Positions 27,374 through 36,141 of a stretch of 55,513 bases of DNA are shown piece by piece. The stretch lies in assembly GCA_024280475.1 (NCBI GenBank), contig JAJRQA010000094.1:1-55513 (forward strand), given 5' to 3'. The notes below the pieces were generated by a model. It was not told the DNA's origin, ran no database searches, and saw nothing but the letters and a program-made list of their open reading frames with translations. This DNA comes from Alphaproteobacteria bacterium. GTDB taxonomy: Bacteria > Pseudomonadota > Alphaproteobacteria > Rhizobiales > JAKIUO01. Position numbers and translations under genes: made by a program. Position 1 is the stretch's first letter. The number at the start of each line of letters is the position of its first letter.

Positions 27374-27928
27374 TCAGCGCGGACAGCTGTTTTTCATACG
27401 CAATGCCACCATGAGCCATGTGCCAAGGGTAATCGCTCCAGCCAGCAGCGATAAGAGGAAATTATAGCCGGAAAAAGAGAGGCCGAACAGTCGGAACTCG
27501 GCAATGTCGCAGCGGATTACCTTGGTCTTGTTAAGGGCGTCCAGCAGACCGCCAGCGCCGCCGCCTAGCTTGCCGAGCTGATCACCAGTGCAAGATGTGG
27601 GGCCAGCCCACCATTTCCATTCAACACCCGCATGGAAACCGGCAAGATAGGCATTGTACAAAAAGCCAATACCAATAATGCCCATGAGTAAAAGAGCCAG
27701 ATAACCTCCGTCAAATTTTGATTTGGAGCCAAAAAAGACAAAAACCGAGGCGATCAGGGTGAAATACCAAGCATAGCGCTCAATGAGGCAGAGCGGGCAG
27801 GGTTTATAGCCGCCAATGTGCTCAAAGCCCAGAGCTGACAGGGTGACTGCCCCAGATAGTAAAAACAAGAAGGCAGCGCTGATCGCCAAGGGATTTTCAT
27901 CGAATTTAGCTTGCAGTTTGGCGAGCAT
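27374..27928 (-). CDS. DsbB-family disulfide bond formation protein
   Basis: A 184-residue inner-membrane protein with four helices. The first periplasmic loop has the CxxC pair in KPCPLCLIERYAWYF, as in DsbB and DsbI. A second pair of Cys in the next periplasmic loop (TSCTGDQ and VIRCDIAEFR) would pass electrons from a periplasmic thiol oxidase to quinone. The second loop is Gly/Lys rich (LGKLGGGAGGLL). It lies 115 bases downstream of the YqaA-like gene on the same strand. No DsbA is visible in the window. The nearby cysteine-rich secreted protein could be a client, which is only a guess. Confidence 0.88.
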   Translation of the reverse strand: MLAKLQAKFDENPLAISAAFLFLLSGAVTLSALGFEHIGGYKPCPLCLIERYAWYFTLIASVFVFFGSKSKFDGGYLALLLMGIIGIGFLYNAYLAGFHAGVEWKWWAGPTSCTGDQLGKLGGGAGGLLDALNKTKVIRCDIAEFRLFGLSFSGYNFLLSLLAGAITLGTWLMVALRMKNSCPR

Positions 27929-28043
27929 GGCGGCTGGTTTCCTAAATTGTTAAAAGCACTGTTTAAGACATTGTGGGCCCTGATACGTCATTCAAGCACA
28001 AAAATAAATGCTTTGGTGACTACAAATTTAGGTGATCAGCAGC

Positions 28044-28625
28044 TCAAGCCAACAGTTTGATCAATATAAAGCCACCAAACAGCAGAACAAAAAAGATGAT
28101 GGTCACGAAGCCAAAATAGCGTTCGATAAAGGAGCGAATTTGTGGGCCGAACCAGTAGAGCATGGCGCTGACCGCGAAAAAGCGGATCGAACGCGCGACA
28201 ATGCTGGCGACCAGAAAAACCGGGAAGGCAAGTCCCGTGACGCCGCTGGCAATCGTTATGACCTTGTAGGGAAAAGGCGTGATCCCCGCCATCAGGACAA
28301 TCCATGCGCCCCATTCATTATATTGCGCTGCAAAGGAGCTGAATTTTTCGCCATAGCCATAAAAACTGAGCACCGGCTGGCCGATCATATCAAACAAAAA
28401 ATAGCCAATCGCATAACCAAGCATGCCGCCGAGCACTGAAGATATCGTGGCGTATGATGCGTAAATAAAGGCTTTGGCACGCCTGGCCAGAACCATGGGA
28501 ATGAGCATCATGTCGGGGGGCAGGGGGAAGAACGAGCTCTCGGCAAATGATACTGCCGATAAAGCCCAAACCGCTTTGGGGTGCTCAGCCATTTTCATCA
28601 TCCAGTCATAAAGGCGTCGAAACAT
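28044..28625 (-). CDS. YqaA-family membrane protein (SNARE-associated/DedA-like)
   Basis: A 193-residue membrane protein with five or so helices. The start at 28625 (MFRRLYDWMMKMAEHPKAVW) follows AGGGAAAAAC, a better ribosome site than the longer frame at 28661. The motif PFPYKVITIASGVTGL matches the YqaA/DedA superfamily, as does SFAESSFFPLPPD near residue 30. DedA-superfamily proteins act in lipid or membrane homeostasis; the substrate for this one is unknown. It precedes the DsbB-like gene. Confidence 0.86.
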   Translation of the reverse strand: MFRRLYDWMMKMAEHPKAVWALSAVSFAESSFFPLPPDMMLIPMVLARRAKAFIYASYATISSVLGGMLGYAIGYFLFDMIGQPVLSFYGYGEKFSSFAAQYNEWGAWIVLMAGITPFPYKVITIASGVTGLAFPVFLVASIVARSIRFFAVSAMLYWFGPQIRSFIERYFGFVTIIFFVLLFGGFILIKLLA

Positions 28626-28752
28626 GTTTTTCCCTAAATCCGGCTGCACCGATCTGTTCATTTCTATTAGTTGTCCCTACTAGCGCAAAGCCGCTAATCT
28701 GTGAAGGGATTTTCCCATTGCGCGGAAAAGTGCTTGATCGTTCATTCTGTCC

Positions 28753-28781
28753 TTGCTCATCAAGGCTGCGCACGATATGAC
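28753..28781 (+). promoter_or_regulatory. Putative tRNA-Leu promoter
   Basis: TTGCTC (28753-28758), a 17-base spacer and TATGAC (28776-28781), about 58 bases upstream of the tRNA. Resemblance only. Confidence 0.32.
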
Positions 28782-28839
28782 ACTTTGGAGTAATGGCGAA
28801 GTGGTCCGGGCAAGTCCCGAAAATCTACGCTCGCCCATT

Positions 28840-28926
28840 GCCCCTGTGGCGGAACTGGTAGACGCGACAGATTCAAAATCTGTTGTTCGTAAGGACGTGC
28901 CCGTTCGAGTCGGGCCAGGGGCACCA
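28840..28926 (+). tRNA. tRNA-Leu (anticodon CAA)
   Basis: An 87-base class II tRNA including an encoded CCA. The acceptor GCCCCTG pairs with CAGGGGC. The anticodon stem ACAGA/TCTGT holds the loop TTCAAAA, so the anticodon CAA (28874-28876) reads UUG. The long variable arm (TGTTCGTAAGGACG) and the T-arm with GTTCGAG are typical of leucine tRNAs. No integrase or repeat indicates use as an attachment site. Confidence 0.97.
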
Positions 28927-28934
28927 ATAAATTC

Positions 28935-28965
28935 AGGAGGTTAGTCAAAAAATGACAAACCTCCT
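28935..28965 (+). terminator. Hairpin after tRNA-Leu
   Basis: AGGAGGTT (28935-28942) pairs with AACCTCCT (28958-28965), with an inner GTCA/TGAC step and an A-rich loop. It lies 8 bases after the tRNA 3' end. No T-run follows, so it may be a weak terminator or a processing signal. Confidence 0.5.
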
Positions 28966-29223
28966 ATCTATATGGAATTGCTCCAGCAATCACATAGCAA
29001 CCAATGTTTATGTTGTATCAGCGCATCACACGGATGAATGATTTATGCGATCAAGGGGGATTTGATGGTGTAACCACAGCCATGCTGTGATATGTTCTGG
29101 GCGTTACTGGAAGCGAGCTCCAAATCGGGCAATTGTGTCCTGAAATTTTTCGCTGGGGTTTGTATTTTCGATTGCCGGTGGCGCTGTTGGAATTTGCAAG
29201 TCGGATTGTCCATTTTGAATTAT

Positions 29224-30189
29224 ATGATCAGTTTTTTGAGTATGGTTGCCGTTTTGGTGACTTTTATATTTGGCCCGGCAAATGCTGGCCCGACGCTGCT
29301 GATGGATGCGCAAAGCGGCAAGATCTTTTATGCGGAAGATCAGGATTTGCCCTGGCATCCCGCTTCCACAACGAAATTGATGACGGCCTATCTGGTTTTT
29401 GAGGCCATCAAGAACGGCAAATTAAAGCTTACAGATGCGGTCCTGCAATCAGAGCGCTCCATATTGGAGCCGCCAAGCAAGATTGGCTATCCCGTTGGCA
29501 TTGGTATGTCTGTGGAGCTTGCTCTGCAATCCCTGATCATCAAATCGGCCAATGATGTGGCGGTTATGCTGGCAGAAAAAATTGGCGGTACGGTTGAGGG
29601 CTTTTCGGCTCGCATGAACCGCAAGGCCAAATTACTTGGCATGAACAACACCAATTTCGTCAATCCAAACGGCTTGCATGATATCAAACATGTATCCACG
29701 GCGCGCGACCTGGCGCTCCTGACCCAGGCTCTATGGAAAGATTTCCCAGAACATCGCGCCCGTTTTTCTCGTGCATCAATGAAAATCGGTCGCCGCAAGC
29801 TGCGTTCTTATAATTCGCTACTGCGGACCTATGAGGGCACCGATGGCATGAAAACGGGCTTTGTGTGTGCGTCCGGGTTTAATATTGTCGCCAGTGCTAG
29901 CAGAAATGGACGTCGTTTGATCGCAGTTGTTCTGGGAGCAAAAAATCCGGGGCAGCGCGCGACGCGTACGAAAGCTTTGTTGACGTATGGTTTTGAGCAT
30001 TTCGAGTGGAAGATGCTACTGGGTGGCAAAAAGAAAGAGCTTTTTCTCGCTGGTTTTCCAATGGGCGATAATCATACCGCGGAACCTGCCAATATGCGGC
30101 CAATCGCCTGCCGCCCGCGCCGCCGTGTCGTACGGACCAAAGCCCGGAAACGCAAAAAAAAAAAGCACCGGCGCAAGCGCGGTGGGTAG
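29224..30189 (+). CDS. D-alanyl-D-alanine carboxypeptidase, peptidase S11 family
   Basis: A 321-residue penicillin-binding protein that trims the terminal D-Ala of peptidoglycan stem peptides. The start at 29224 gives a signal peptide (MISFLSMVAVLVTFIF, cleaved near ANA at 19-21). The catalytic motifs are S48-T-T-K51, S108-A-N110 and K210-T-G212. The protein is short for the family and ends in a ~25-residue tail almost all Arg and Lys. An 11-A run at 30154-30164 lies within the tail codons. The usual beta-rich C-terminal PBP5 domain appears reduced. The tail could bind membrane or wall polymer. Confidence 0.92.
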   Translation: MISFLSMVAVLVTFIFGPANAGPTLLMDAQSGKIFYAEDQDLPWHPASTTKLMTAYLVFEAIKNGKLKLTDAVLQSERSILEPPSKIGYPVGIGMSVELALQSLIIKSANDVAVMLAEKIGGTVEGFSARMNRKAKLLGMNNTNFVNPNGLHDIKHVSTARDLALLTQALWKDFPEHRARFSRASMKIGRRKLRSYNSLLRTYEGTDGMKTGFVCASGFNIVASASRNGRRLIAVVLGAKNPGQRATRTKALLTYGFEHFEWKMLLGGKKKELFLAGFPMGDNHTAEPANMRPIACRPRRRVVRTKARKRKKKKHRRKRGG

Positions 30190-30227
30190 ACAAAGCTTTT
30201 CTTGATGAGGGCTAAAGGCGAACCAGG

Positions 30228-32162
30228 ATGGATGATATGAAGAAGACAAACAGGCCTCCTCAATCACATCAAAACAGCCCGCGCGAAAAGCGGCGACACA
30301 CTGATCTTCTCAATTCATCCGCCCCTGCCAGGGGAGCGGTGGAAATCAATGAGATTATTGAACGCGTTTTATCGCGCCGCACCTTTGTTCGTGGTAGCGC
30401 GGCCTTTGGTATGGCAGCGCTGGTCAGCGGTGGCTTGCCTGTCCTTAGTGCCCACTCTGCTGCGCGCAACCTTTTGTCATTTAAGGCAGTGACCGCCAAT
30501 CGCCGCGACAGCGTCACTGTTCCCCCCGGTTATAGCTGGGACGTGGTCCTGTCATGGGGCGATGAGCTGTGGTCAGCTAGCCAGCCATTTGATGAGCATA
30601 CCGGTGGCACCGGCAGCAGTCAGGAAATGGCTGTTGGTGACAATAATGACGGCATGTATCTGTTCAGTCATGAAGGCCGCTCGATATTGGCGCTCAATAA
30701 TGAATATGCCAACCGCCCCACGCTGTTTGGCAATCGTGATGATGATCGACCGCAAACACCCGATGATGTGCGCAAGGGCATGGCGGCACACGGCGTGACG
30801 ATTTGCGAGATCTCTCAAACCAAAGACAAATGGTCCATCGTCAAAGATAGCGCGTTCAACCGGCGCATCACGCCAACCACCCCCATGCATATCACCGGCC
30901 CCGCCGCCGGGCATGATTTGATGAAAACCCTGGCTGATCCAACGGGCACGCAAACCCTTGGCACCTGGGCCAATTGTGCCAATGGCCATACGCCGTGGGG
31001 CACCTATCTGACCTGTGAAGAAAATTTCGACGGGTATTTTACGCAAGAAGATGATGATGAAGACATCTCCGACGAGTTGGAGCGCTATGGCTTTGGCAGC
31101 AAGGACTGGGGCTATAACTGGGCGTCCAGTGATGAGCGCTTTGATCTTCACAAAAACCCCAATGAACCCAATCGCGTTGGCTATGTGGTGGAGATCGACC
31201 CCTTTGATCCAAAATCAACGCCCAAAAAACGCACTGCCCTTGGTCGCTTCAAGCATGAAAATGCCGAGCTGGTGATCAATAAAGATGGACGCGTTGTTGT
31301 CTATATGGGAGACGATGAGCGCGGCGAATTTTTGTATCGGTTCATTAGCGACCGTAAATATGTTGAGGGCGGTGACAATCGCGATTTGCTTGATAGCGGC
31401 CAGCTGTATGCGGCTAAATTCCACGATGATTTGCGCGGCGAATGGCTGGCGCTGACACCAGAGACCACCGACATGGAAACGCAAGCTGAAATCTGTATTC
31501 ATACAAGGCAAGCAGCGTCAGAAGTTGGCGCCACCACAATGGACCGCCCAGAATCGATTGCCGCACATCCCGCGACATCTGAGGTTTATTGCTCGCTGAC
31601 CAACAACAAACACCGTGGCAAGAAAACCAATCGAGGCGATGATGAAATGCCGGTGGGTGGCCCCAATCCGCGCCGTAAAAACAAATATGGTCAGATCGTT
31701 CGCTGGCGATCCGATGAGGGAGATCATACCAAAACGGGTTTTGACTGGCAGTTGTTTGTACTGGCTGGCAATCCAACCGTTCATGACGATGCGCGCAAGG
31801 GCTCGCCCAATATTAATGCGGATAATATGTTCAACTCACCTGATGGCCTGAAATTTGACCAAAGGGGTATCTTGTGGATACAGACCGATGGCAAAACCTC
31901 CAATAAGGGGCATTATGCGGGCATGGGCAATAATCAGATGCTGGCCGCCGATCCGGTCAGCGGTGAGATCCGGCGTTTTCTTGTCGGCCCCAAAAAATGC
32001 GAAATCACGGGCCTCACCTGGAGCTTTGATCGGCGCACCATGTTCGTTGGTATCCAGCATCCAGGGGAGCGCGGCAAGAGCCATTTCCCCAATGGCGGTA
32101 CTCGCGTGCCGCGCTCGTCAATCATCGCTATCAAACGTGATGATGGCGGTCTGATCGGTTGA
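30228..32162 (+). CDS. PhoX-family (DUF839) Tat-exported phosphatase-like protein
   Basis: A 644-residue protein of the PhoX family, monomeric calcium/iron-dependent alkaline phosphatases. A twin-arginine signal, SRRTFVRGSAAFG (Arg50-Arg51), marks export in folded form. Domain motifs include GDNNDGMYLF, ALNNEYANRP, CANGHTPWGTYLTCEENFDGYF, and AAHPATSEVYCSLTNN, all typical of DUF839. The N-terminal ~45 residues before the Tat motif are a long basic leader. No phosphate-starvation box was seen upstream; the gene follows the carboxypeptidase by 38 bases. Phosphate release is inferred from family. Confidence 0.9.
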   Translation: MDDMKKTNRPPQSHQNSPREKRRHTDLLNSSAPARGAVEINEIIERVLSRRTFVRGSAAFGMAALVSGGLPVLSAHSAARNLLSFKAVTANRRDSVTVPPGYSWDVVLSWGDELWSASQPFDEHTGGTGSSQEMAVGDNNDGMYLFSHEGRSILALNNEYANRPTLFGNRDDDRPQTPDDVRKGMAAHGVTICEISQTKDKWSIVKDSAFNRRITPTTPMHITGPAAGHDLMKTLADPTGTQTLGTWANCANGHTPWGTYLTCEENFDGYFTQEDDDEDISDELERYGFGSKDWGYNWASSDERFDLHKNPNEPNRVGYVVEIDPFDPKSTPKKRTALGRFKHENAELVINKDGRVVVYMGDDERGEFLYRFISDRKYVEGGDNRDLLDSGQLYAAKFHDDLRGEWLALTPETTDMETQAEICIHTRQAASEVGATTMDRPESIAAHPATSEVYCSLTNNKHRGKKTNRGDDEMPVGGPNPRRKNKYGQIVRWRSDEGDHTKTGFDWQLFVLAGNPTVHDDARKGSPNINADNMFNSPDGLKFDQRGILWIQTDGKTSNKGHYAGMGNNQMLAADPVSGEIRRFLVGPKKCEITGLTWSFDRRTMFVGIQHPGERGKSHFPNGGTRVPRSSIIAIKRDDGGLIG

Positions 32163-32276
32163 TGTTGTGTATCTGAGCCAGCAAAGACTAACGGCGTAGT
32201 TTAAAACCGCGATAGCTCACTGAATTTTATCTTCGTCACCCCCGGACATGACGAAAAATTTGCAATGGCGCACCGT

Positions 32277-32963
32277 TCAGCCGCTCGCATGATCACTGAC
32301 AAGTTGGGCGGCGGAGAGGCTGGAGAGCCAGTCGCCAAAGCGGTCACCCTGCACCGATACATGGCCTTGCAGCAAGCTGGCGGTCAGTTCGTCCTTGCCC
32401 TCGATGATGGCTTTAGTGATAGCGCTGTGTTCAGCATAAGATTCGGCCATGCGCCCAGTGGATCGAAGTTGCAAGCGGCGATAGGCCTGCAAGCGGCGCT
32501 GCAGTCGTTTGACTTCGCCAGCAAGAAACTTGTTATGGGATCCTTCATAGATGACACCGTGGAAGCGGACATTTTCCGTGTAATAAAGGTCTCTATCATT
32601 GCTGCGTACCGCTTCACCGCAGATTTCATGCTGCTTTTGCAGGTGAACACGCTCGATCTCGGTCATGCGCCGCGCGGCAAGGCGTCCGCAGATACTTTCC
32701 ATTTCCGCCATCATTTCAAACATTTCAAGTAAACGCGGAAGGCTTAGCGAGGCGACAATTGCACCGCGCCTTGGTCGCAGGTCCACAAGTCCTGAAGCCG
32801 ACAGCATTTGCAAGGCTTCGCGTATGGGCGTACGCGAGACACCAAAGCGCTCCGCCAGCGCCACCTCTTCCAGACGCGTGCCAGGAGCAAGCAGGCTTGA
32901 CGCAATCTCTTCTTCAAGCACTTGTCTTAATTGGTCGGCATGTCTTGGTGGCTTGGTGTCCAT
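32277..32963 (-). CDS. GntR/FadR-subfamily regulator, probable malonate regulator
   Basis: A 228-residue regulator with an N-terminal winged helix (EEVALAERFGVSRTPIREALQML at about 32-54) and a C-terminal FCD ligand domain with helical metal-binding residues (YYTENVRFHGVIYEGSHNKFL near 130). The start at 32963 is chosen because GAGAGG lies before it; the longer frame adds 7 residues. It is divergent from the malonate TRAP operon. In rhizobia a GntR protein, MatR, controls malonate genes. Two TTGTA palindromes in the shared 250-base gap are its likely sites. Confidence 0.9.
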   Translation of the reverse strand: MDTKPPRHADQLRQVLEEEIASSLLAPGTRLEEVALAERFGVSRTPIREALQMLSASGLVDLRPRRGAIVASLSLPRLLEMFEMMAEMESICGRLAARRMTEIERVHLQKQHEICGEAVRSNDRDLYYTENVRFHGVIYEGSHNKFLAGEVKRLQRRLQAYRRLQLRSTGRMAESYAEHSAITKAIIEGKDELTASLLQGHVSVQGDRFGDWLSSLSAAQLVSDHASG

Positions 32964-33076
32964 AATCATCCTCTCGCAGCTCACATATTAGCCTTAGCAT
33001 CGTGAGTGCAGTTGCGACAGGAAAACGTCCGGTATTTGGCGCGGCTTGCTCGATCCGGTCACTGGCTGCCTTGATA

Positions 33077-33108
33077 TTGTAGACAAAAATACTTGACTTG
33101 TATACAAT
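33077..33108 (+). promoter_or_regulatory. Promoter of the TRAP/malonate operon with twin GntR operators
   Basis: The -35-like TAGACA (33080-33085), a 17-base spacer and the -10 box TACAAT (33103-33108) form a strong sigma-70 promoter. The palindromes TTGTAGACAA (33077-33086, one mismatched pair) and TTGTATACAA (33098-33107, perfect) lie on these boxes, centres 21 bp apart. The start codon is ~105 bases downstream. Confidence 0.8.
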
Positions 33109-33213
33109 CTAAGGGGACTTTGTATGTGTGAAACCACAAAAGCGAACCCGCCTCGTTCAAAATGAGAAAAAATGGCGGGTAAAGTTCAAGCTTGATTTTC
33201 CCGGGAGGAAAAA

Positions 33214-34203
33214 ATGAATAAACTTCTTTTGAAAACTGTGTTGGGTGCCACGGCTATGATTTTTGCCGCCACGTCTGCAAATGCCATTGAATTGCGCGCC
33301 TCACACCAATGGAACACCAAAGATGTGCGCCACAAAATGGTACAGATCATTGCCGATGAGCTGGCCAAGGCCAATGTTGGCGCAACGGTCAAGGTCTATC
33401 CCACCAAATCTCTTTACAAGCCAAAAGAGCAATGGGCACCGCTCACCACGGGTGAGCTTGATATCTCGGCGTTCCCGCTGGCTTATGCCGCAAAACGCCA
33501 TCCAGAATTTGATTCAACCTTGATGCCAGGACTTGTTAAAAATCATGCCCATGCCACGCGCATGAATGACAGCCCCTTTATGGACGACATCAAGGCGGTG
33601 ATTGATAAAGCCGGTGTGATGGTGATATCGGATGCCTGGTTGGCTGGCGGTTTTGCCTCCAAGAAAAAATGCGTTCTGGCTCCAGCTGATGTGAAGGGAC
33701 AAGTGTTCCGCGCCGCTGGTAAAGCCTTCAACAGAATGCTGCAAGGAGCTGGTGCCTCTATCCAGTCCATGCCGTCATCAGCGATCTATACCGCCTTGCA
33801 ACAAGGCGTGCTGGATGGTGCCAATACTTCTTCTGGTTCCTTTGTTTCTTACCGCATTTATGAGCAGGTGACATGTCTGACGGCTCCAGGTGCCCACGCC
33901 CTGTGGTTCATGTATGAGCCCATTTTGATGTCAAAAGCTTCGTTCGCCAAGCTCAATGATGCCCAGAAAAAAGCTGTGATGGCCGCTGGACAGGTCGCCG
34001 AAGACTGGTTCGCTAAAAAGGCTGCAGGTCTTGATACGACAATGGTTGAAGCTTACAAAAAAGCTGGCGTCAAAGTTGTTGAAATGAGCGCCGAGGATGC
34101 CGCCGCGTGGCGGGCGATTGCTCAAAAGACCAGCTATGCCGCTTTTACCAAAAAGGTCAAAAATGGTCAGGCGCTGATCAATAAGGCGCTGGCGGTCAAA
34201 TAG
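33214..34203 (+). CDS. TRAP transporter solute-binding protein, DctP family (probable malonate)
   Basis: A 329-residue periplasmic binding protein with a signal peptide (MNKLLLKTVLGATAMIFAATSANA, cleavage near 24). DctP features include ELRASHQWNTKDVRH, LTTGELDISAFPLAYA and the DGANTSSGSF segment near 205, with an Arg-bearing FRAAGKAFN stretch that binds the carboxylate in homologues. It is first in the TRAP-decarboxylase-ligase operon. A TRAP transporter for malonate (MatPQM) is known in Sinorhizobium, and the gene order here supports malonate as substrate. GGGAGG precedes the start. Confidence 0.93.
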   Translation: MNKLLLKTVLGATAMIFAATSANAIELRASHQWNTKDVRHKMVQIIADELAKANVGATVKVYPTKSLYKPKEQWAPLTTGELDISAFPLAYAAKRHPEFDSTLMPGLVKNHAHATRMNDSPFMDDIKAVIDKAGVMVISDAWLAGGFASKKKCVLAPADVKGQVFRAAGKAFNRMLQGAGASIQSMPSSAIYTALQQGVLDGANTSSGSFVSYRIYEQVTCLTAPGAHALWFMYEPILMSKASFAKLNDAQKKAVMAAGQVAEDWFAKKAAGLDTTMVEAYKKAGVKVVEMSAEDAAAWRAIAQKTSYAAFTKKVKNGQALINKALAVK

Positions 34204-34218
34204 ATCCCCCCGCTTGAG

Positions 34219-34259
34219 CCGGGAGCCTCATGAGCCATCATGGCTTGAGAGACTCCCGG
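34219..34259 (+). other. Intercistronic hairpin between the TRAP binding-protein gene and the small membrane subunit gene
   Basis: CCGGGAG (34219-34225) pairs with CTCCCGG (34253-34259); inside, CTCA pairs with TGAG and AGCC with GGCT. It lies 15 bases after the binding-protein stop. No T-run follows. It probably protects the upstream message or reduces downstream expression so that the binding protein is made in excess. Confidence 0.6.
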
Positions 34260-34328
34260 TGAATGGCATATGCAAGATGCCATAACAATCCATCGGGCGA
34301 AATCCCTAACAAAGCGAAGGACGAAACT

Positions 34329-34826
34329 ATGGTGGCGTTTATTGAGCGCTTGTCCAGCATCGCTGGAGTGATTGCCGCTATGCTTATCGGCATCGCCATT
34401 GTCATTGTTTGCCAGATGGTATTCATCCGCTATGTGCTGGTGGGATCGACGGCTTGGCAAACGGAAGTGGTGACCTTTTCACTGGTCGGTGCGACCATGT
34501 TAGGTAGCGCCTATGTCTTGAAACTGCGAGGCCATGTCTCGGTTGGTTTGGCGATGGTCTACTCTCCCCCCAATGTCCGGCGTATCATGCAAATCATCGG
34601 AGATTTTCTGGTGTTTTTGTTTGCGGCCCTGATGTTTTGGAAAGGGCTTGAGGTGACGTTGCAGGCCTTCCACGGCGACTGGACCACAGAATCGATCTAC
34701 GAATTCCCCATGTGGATCCCTTATTCTGCCATGCCCATCGGTTTTGGTCTGCTGGCCTTGCAAGCCATTGCCTGCATGATCAGCGCCTCGCGCCATGAGG
34801 GCATACCTCATCAAAGGGAACATTGA
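34329..34826 (+). CDS. TRAP transporter small membrane subunit, DctQ family
   Basis: A 165-residue membrane protein with four helices, the small permease of the TRAP system. The start at 34329 (MVAFIERLSSIAGVIAA) has AAGGA upstream; the longer frame is untypical. Family motifs: VFIRYVLVGSTAWQTEVVTFSLV and the IPYSAMPIGFGLLALQ stretch near the C-terminus. One base separates it from the large subunit gene. Confidence 0.92.
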   Translation: MVAFIERLSSIAGVIAAMLIGIAIVIVCQMVFIRYVLVGSTAWQTEVVTFSLVGATMLGSAYVLKLRGHVSVGLAMVYSPPNVRRIMQIIGDFLVFLFAALMFWKGLEVTLQAFHGDWTTESIYEFPMWIPYSAMPIGFGLLALQAIACMISASRHEGIPHQREH

Positions 34827-34827
34827 T

Positions 34828-36141
34828 ATGGGACCTGGCGTTATTGGCCTGTTGATTGGCCTCACTGTATTTATTCTTTTGGCCCTTAGTGTTCCCGTCG
34901 GGTTCACATTGATCATAACAGCAATCGGTTTTCTCGTGGCGTTCAAGGGGCCAATAGCGATCTCTACGCTGGCCGAAAATTATTTCGCGGGGCTTGCTGA
35001 GTTTACGCTTTTGTCGATCCCCATGTTTATTGTCATGGGAGCGGCGGTGGCTGCCTCTCCAGCCGGCAAGGATTTGTACGAGGCGCTGGATCGCTGGCTC
35101 AATCGTTTGCCCGGCGGTTTGATTATCTCTAATATTGGGGCCTGCTCGATCTTTGCCGCGCTCTCTGGATCTTCTCCCGCCACCTGTGCCGCTATTGGTA
35201 AAATGGGCATCCCTGAAATGCGCAAGCGGGGCTATCCTGACGGACTGGCAACCGGGGCTATCGCAGCTGGCGGCACGCTTGGCATTTTGATCCCGCCCTC
35301 GATTACGATGATTGTCTATGGCATCGCCACCGAAACGTCTATCGGGCGTTTGTTTCTGGCAGGTTTGTTGCCGGGCTTGATGCTGACCCTTTTATTCATG
35401 GGCTGGTCGCTCTATATAGCGTGGAAGTCAGGCTATAATTTTTCCAAAAAACGGCACGTCACCTGGAAAGCGCGCTTTGAGATTTTACCTCGGGTGCTGC
35501 CATTTCTATCAATTATCGTCGGCGTTTTGTGGGTGTTATATGGCGGGGTCGCAACTCCATCGGAAGCGGCTGGTGTTGGCGCCGCTTTTTGCATTTTATT
35601 GGCGGTGATTATTTACCGCATGTGGAACCCGCGCGACCTATGGGCCATTTTATCCTCGTCCATGAAAGAAAGCGTGATGATCTTGACGATCATTGGTTGC
35701 GCGGCGATTTTTTCTCAGATGCTCTCGTCTTTTTATATCACCCAAGCCGCCGCCGAAGCGATTGCTGCGGCTGGTCTCAATAAATGGGTACTGATCCTTA
35801 CCATCAATTTCTTTTTGCTGGTGGCTGGTTTCTTCTTGCCACCTGTCGCGGTCATTTTGATGACCGCGCCCATCTTGTTGCCCATCGTCATTCACGCTGG
35901 GTTTGATCCCTATTGGTTCGCGGTTATATTCACCATCAATATGGAGATCGGCCTCATCACGCCGCCGGTCGGGCTCAATCTGTATGTGATCAATTCGATT
36001 GCTCCAGATATTCCGCTCGCCACCATTCTCAAGGGGGCGTTGCCGTTCATGATCTGCATGGTCATTGGCATTCTTTTGCTGTGCGTGTTCCCCGGTATCG
36101 CCACCTGGTTGCCCAACTACATGATGGGGCCTGTGGTATGA
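34828..36141 (+). CDS. TRAP transporter large membrane subunit, DctM family
   Basis: A 437-residue ion-transporter family protein with about 12 helices. The start at 34828 (MGPGVIGLLIGLTV) follows AAAGGGAA. Typical DctM motifs are SIPMFIVMGAAVAASP, SGSSPATCAAIGKMGIPEM, AAGGTLGILIPPSITMIVYG and IGLITPPVGLNLYV. It would drive uptake of a dicarboxylate, most likely malonate, using sodium or a proton gradient. Its stop overlaps the malonyl-CoA decarboxylase start as ATGA. Confidence 0.95.
   Translation: MGPGVIGLLIGLTVFILLALSVPVGFTLIITAIGFLVAFKGPIAISTLAENYFAGLAEFTLLSIPMFIVMGAAVAASPAGKDLYEALDRWLNRLPGGLIISNIGACSIFAALSGSSPATCAAIGKMGIPEMRKRGYPDGLATGAIAAGGTLGILIPPSITMIVYGIATETSIGRLFLAGLLPGLMLTLLFMGWSLYIAWKSGYNFSKKRHVTWKARFEILPRVLPFLSIIVGVLWVLYGGVATPSEAAGVGAAFCILLAVIIYRMWNPRDLWAILSSSMKESVMILTIIGCAAIFSQMLSSFYITQAAAEAIAAAGLNKWVLILTINFFLLVAGFFLPPVAVILMTAPILLPIVIHAGFDPYWFAVIFTINMEIGLITPPVGLNLYVINSIAPDIPLATILKGALPFMICMVIGILLLCVFPGIATWLPNYMMGPVV

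Noticed and set aside
28840-28926. tRNA-Leu as an integration site
   Set aside because: No integrase gene, direct repeat of the tRNA 3' end or composition change nearby.
30573-31151. 192-codon frame opposite the PhoX gene
   Set aside because: Antisense shadow within a strongly supported gene.
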